A stretch of 64,000 nt of DNA from Sphingobacteriaceae bacterium (GTDB taxonomy: Bacteria > Bacteroidota > Bacteroidia > Sphingobacteriales > Sphingobacteriaceae). Both the position numbers and the translations under genes were made by a program. The stretch lies in assembly GCA_017745075.1 (NCBI GenBank), contig JAGIAD010000010.1, positions 1 through 64,000 on the forward strand, in the 5' to 3' direction. The notes below the pieces were generated by a model. The model did no database searches, was not told the DNA's origin, and saw only the letters and a program-made list of their open reading frames with translations. Every line of letters begins with the position of its first letter. Position 1 is the stretch's first letter. This document shows positions 61,001-64,000 of the stretch, piece by piece.

Positions 61001-64000
61001 ATGTTTAGTAAATTCATACAAAGGCCCGTCCTTTCTATCGTAATATCGCTAGTTATTGTGTTTTTAGGTGTGCTGGCTATTAGCTACCTGCCTGTTACAC
61101 AGTTTCCTACCATATCTCCGCCCAAAGTAAATATTACTGCCGAATATCCCGGAGCGAATAACGAATTATTAATTAAATCCGTAATCATCCCGCTTGAGCG
61201 TGCACTTAACGGTGTGCCGGGTATGAAATACATTGCATCTGATGCCGGTAACGATGGTGAAGCTTCTATACAAGTGGTATTTAAGCTGGGTACCGATCCC
61301 AATCAGGCTTCACTTAACGTTCAGAACCGTGTAGCTGCCGTTACCAATAAACTTCCTCCTTTGGTAATCCGTGAAGGGGTAAAAATTTCACGTGAAGAGC
61401 CAAACATGTTGATGTATATCAACCTGTACAGTAAGGATCCTAAAATGAACCAGAATTTCCTGTATAACTATGCCGATATCAACCTGCTTTCGGAGCTTAA
61501 AAGGGTTGATGGTGTAGGTTTTGCCGATATTTTGGGTGATAGGGATTATGCGATGCGTATCTGGTTAAAACCCGACCGTATGCAGGCTTATAAAATCTCT
61601 GTTGATGAAGTAATGAATGCCCTTGAAGGACAAAGTTTAGAAGCCTCTCCAGGTAAAACAGGGGAGAGTTCAGGTAAACGTTCACAGGCTTTCGAGTATG
61701 TGCTCAAATATTCAGGACGTTTCAGTACCAAAGAAGGTTATGAAAACATTGTGGTTAGGGCTACTCCTGATGGCCAGTTGCTGCATTTAAAAGATGTGGC
61801 AGACGTAGATTTCAGTGCTTCAGCTTACAACTTATATTCTACTTTAAATGGAAAAGCATCAGCTGCGATTGTTTTAAAACAATCTTACGGCAGTAATGCC
61901 AGTCAGGTAATTAAAGACGTTAAAGCTAAAATGGCCGAAATTAAAGCGGCTTCATTTCCAAAAGGTTTAGATTACGAGATCAGTTACGACGTTTCCAAAT
62001 TCCTTGATGCATCTATCGAAAAAGTAATCCACACCTTGGTAGAGGCCTTCATTTTGGTTGGTTTAGTCGTATTCCTGTTCCTTGGCGATTGGCGTTCAAC
62101 GCTTATTCCGGCTATTGCCGTACCGGTATCGTTAATCGGAACATTTGTGTTTATGCAGTTCTTTGGCATTACCCTTAACTTAATTACATTGTTTGCATTG
62201 GTACTCGCCATTGGGGTGGTAGTAGATGATGCGATCGTGGTAATTGAGGCAGTACATGCCAAAATGGAGCACGATAGTCACCTCTCGGTATTAAAAGCCA
62301 CGCAACAGGCCATGAAAGAGATTGGTGGTGCCATTATTGCCATTACCTTCTTAATGGCTTCGGTATTTATTCCGGTAGCATTTATGTCTGGTCCGGTGGG
62401 TATTTTCTACCGTCAGTTCTCCATTACCATGGCAACTGCAATTATCCTTTCGGGTATTGTGGCTTTAACACTTACACCTGCATTGTGTGCCATTATGTTA
62501 AAAAACAACCATGGAGTCGTTAAGAAAAAAACAGCTATTGATCGTTTTCTCGATGGTTTTAACCGCGGTTTTGCTAAATTATCGGGCAAATACCAATTGG
62601 TGTTGAGCAAGGTAGTTAGCCGCAGGTTGTTAACCTTTGGTGTACTGGTTGCCTTTTGTCTGGGTGTTTGGGTACTGAGTGGAAGTGTGCCTTCTGGTTT
62701 TATCCCTAACGAAGATCAGGGGATGGTTTATGCCATTATCCAAACCCCTCCGGGATCTACTTTAGAGCGTACCGACCAGATAGCAGAAAAACTGCAGAAA
62801 ATGTGCGAAGACATTGATGGCGTTAAATCGGTTTCATCTCTGGCAGGTTACGAAGTTCTTACCGAAGGTACAGGATCTAACTCGGGTACCTGTTTAATTA
62901 ACCTTAAAGACTGGAGCGAGCGTAAGCACTCTGCCCGCGAAATTATCGAAGAGCTGGAGCAGAAATCAAAATCTATACCTGGTGCAACAATCGAATTTTT
63001 CCAACCACCGGCAGTTCCGGGTTATGGTGCTGCGGGCGGTTTCGAGCTCCGTTTACTGGATAAGGCAGGGAGCGGCGATTATAAAAAAATGGAAACTGTT
63101 GCCAATGATTTTGTACGCGAGCTGAACAAGCGCAAAGAGTTATCATCTGTATTTACTTTTTACAGTGCCAGTTTCCCGCAATACATGCTTGATGTTGATA
63201 ATGACATTGCCCAGCAAAAAGGGGTGAGCATTGATAATGCAATGAATACCATGTCTACTTTTGTGGGTAGCGATTACGAAACCAGTTTTATTAAATACGA
63301 CCGTCAGTACAAGGTAATTGTTCAGGCCTTACCTCAATACAGGGCTTTACCTGAAGATATCTTAAAACTTTCGGTTAAAAACAGTCGCGATGAAATGGTG
63401 CCTTTCTCGGCCTTTATCAAAATGCGAAGGGTTTATGGTTTGTCTGAGATTACCCGTCATAACATGTACAATGCTTCTGAGATCAGCGGACAGGCAGCAC
63501 CAGGTTATAGTTCTGGTGAAGCCATTAAAGCCATTACAGAGGTGGCGCAGAAAACGTTGCCAAGGGGATTTGGTATCGACTGGGCCGGTATCTCTAAAGA
63601 TGAGGTATCAAGAGGTAACGAAGCGATTTACATCTTCCTGATCTGTTTAGGTTTCGTTTATCTGGTACTGGCCGCACAATATGAGAGTTTCATTCTACCA
63701 CTTTCGGTAATCCTTTCACTACCTGCAGGTATTTTTGGAGCGTTCCTTTTCCTTAAAATATTAGGGTTGGAGAATAACATTTATGCCCAGGTAGCCATGG
63801 TAATGCTGATCGGTTTATTGGGTAAAAATGCCGTGTTAATTGTAGAGTTTGCCACACAGCGCCATAGTCAGGGGGCAACAGTGCTTAAAGCCGCAATGGA
63901 AGGTGCAAGCGTGCGTTTCCGCCCGATTTTAATGACTTCATTTGCCTTTATTGCAGGTTTGATCCCATTGATGATTGCAACCGGGCCAGGTAAGATCGGT
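61001..64000 (+). CDS. RND multidrug efflux permease (HAE1/AcrB family), 3' end outside window
   Basis: ATG 61001 opens a frame that runs to the window end (1000 codons), about 50 short of the usual length. The product begins MFSKFIQRPVLSIVISLVIV and carries HAE1 hallmarks: LPVTQFPTISPPKVNITAEY, porter domains, LAIGVVVDDAIVVIEAVHAK (the proton-relay Asp pair in helix 4), AAQYESFILPLSVILSLPAG, and MLIGLLGKNAVLIVEFA. It pumps hydrophobic drugs or bile-like compounds by proton antiport. The outer-membrane factor is probably encoded next, outside this window. Confidence 0.96.
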   Translation, partial: MFSKFIQRPVLSIVISLVIVFLGVLAISYLPVTQFPTISPPKVNITAEYPGANNELLIKSVIIPLERALNGVPGMKYIASDAGNDGEASIQVVFKLGTDPNQASLNVQNRVAAVTNKLPPLVIREGVKISREEPNMLMYINLYSKDPKMNQNFLYNYADINLLSELKRVDGVGFADILGDRDYAMRIWLKPDRMQAYKISVDEVMNALEGQSLEASPGKTGESSGKRSQAFEYVLKYSGRFSTKEGYENIVVRATPDGQLLHLKDVADVDFSASAYNLYSTLNGKASAAIVLKQSYGSNASQVIKDVKAKMAEIKAASFPKGLDYEISYDVSKFLDASIEKVIHTLVEAFILVGLVVFLFLGDWRSTLIPAIAVPVSLIGTFVFMQFFGITLNLITLFALVLAIGVVVDDAIVVIEAVHAKMEHDSHLSVLKATQQAMKEIGGAIIAITFLMASVFIPVAFMSGPVGIFYRQFSITMATAIILSGIVALTLTPALCAIMLKNNHGVVKKKTAIDRFLDGFNRGFAKLSGKYQLVLSKVVSRRLLTFGVLVAFCLGVWVLSGSVPSGFIPNEDQGMVYAIIQTPPGSTLERTDQIAEKLQKMCEDIDGVKSVSSLAGYEVLTEGTGSNSGTCLINLKDWSERKHSAREIIEELEQKSKSIPGATIEFFQPPAVPGYGAAGGFELRLLDKAGSGDYKKMETVANDFVRELNKRKELSSVFTFYSASFPQYMLDVDNDIAQQKGVSIDNAMNTMSTFVGSDYETSFIKYDRQYKVIVQALPQYRALPEDILKLSVKNSRDEMVPFSAFIKMRRVYGLSEITRHNMYNASEISGQAAPGYSSGEAIKAITEVAQKTLPRGFGIDWAGISKDEVSRGNEAIYIFLICLGFVYLVLAAQYESFILPLSVILSLPAGIFGAFLFLKILGLENNIYAQVAMVMLIGLLGKNAVLIVEFATQRHSQGATVLKAAMEGASVRFRPILMTSFAFIAGLIPLMIATGPGKIG

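Noticed and set aside
63390..63641. 83-aa plus-strand frame near the window end
   Set aside because: It lies out of frame inside the RND permease, which is open through to the window edge.

Overview
The window looks like a Bacteroidota chromosome, most likely Pedobacter or a close Sphingobacteriaceae relative. The support is SusC/SusD, PorP/SprF and CHU_C (type IX secretion type B) proteins, GH92 and GH89 enzymes, AT-rich intergenic DNA, scarcity of Shine-Dalgarno sites and TAnnTTTG-like promoter boxes. No phage, insertion sequence or CRISPR array was seen. The species call is inference.

Layout. 1-5583: the 3' end of a giant repetitive adhesin with a type B sorting domain, its PorP/SprF partner and an OmpA/PD40 protein. 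5820-10734: an error-prone polymerase cassette (Y-family polymerase, short DnaE, 2H phosphoesterase) behind a duplicated palindromic operator-like sequence. 11043-20146: housekeeping genes on mostly the minus strand (YdeI-like protein, polyprenol-phosphate mannose synthase, two POT peptide transporters, thiolase) and an SPFH / PH-like / ribbon-helix-helix operon. 20266-22813: a PgpH-type HD phosphodiesterase and three tRNAs (Ser-GCT and two Pro-TGG). 23035-26838: small genes including Hsp20, VOC and GNAT proteins.

26929-44232 is the most interesting part: a carbohydrate utilisation locus. A minus-strand operon reads myo-inositol oxygenase, SusC, SusD, purple-acid-type phosphatase, HGSNAT-like acetyltransferase, GH89 alpha-N-acetylglucosaminidase and GH92 alpha-mannosidase. 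Divergent from it are a LacI regulator, an SSS symporter and an unusual GH28. The enzymes fit stepwise removal of mannose and (N-acetylated) glucosamine from an inositol phosphate, followed by oxidation of the inositol. GPI glycans or plant/fungal glycosyl inositol phosphoceramides are therefore candidate substrates. Three matching LacI-type operator candidates (39603, 41038, 44305) tie the two arms together.

44441-53243: small genes, a TfoX-like protein, a gamma-glutamyltransferase-like protein and a second type IX type B adhesin locus ending in PorP/SprF. 54260-56126: an exported protein resembling polymorphic toxin type 23, with a lipoprotein and a Cys-rich small protein. 56491-59663: an M19-like dipeptidase, SGNH hydrolase and membrane protein trio. 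59895-64000: an RND efflux adaptor and its permease, which is cut by the window end.
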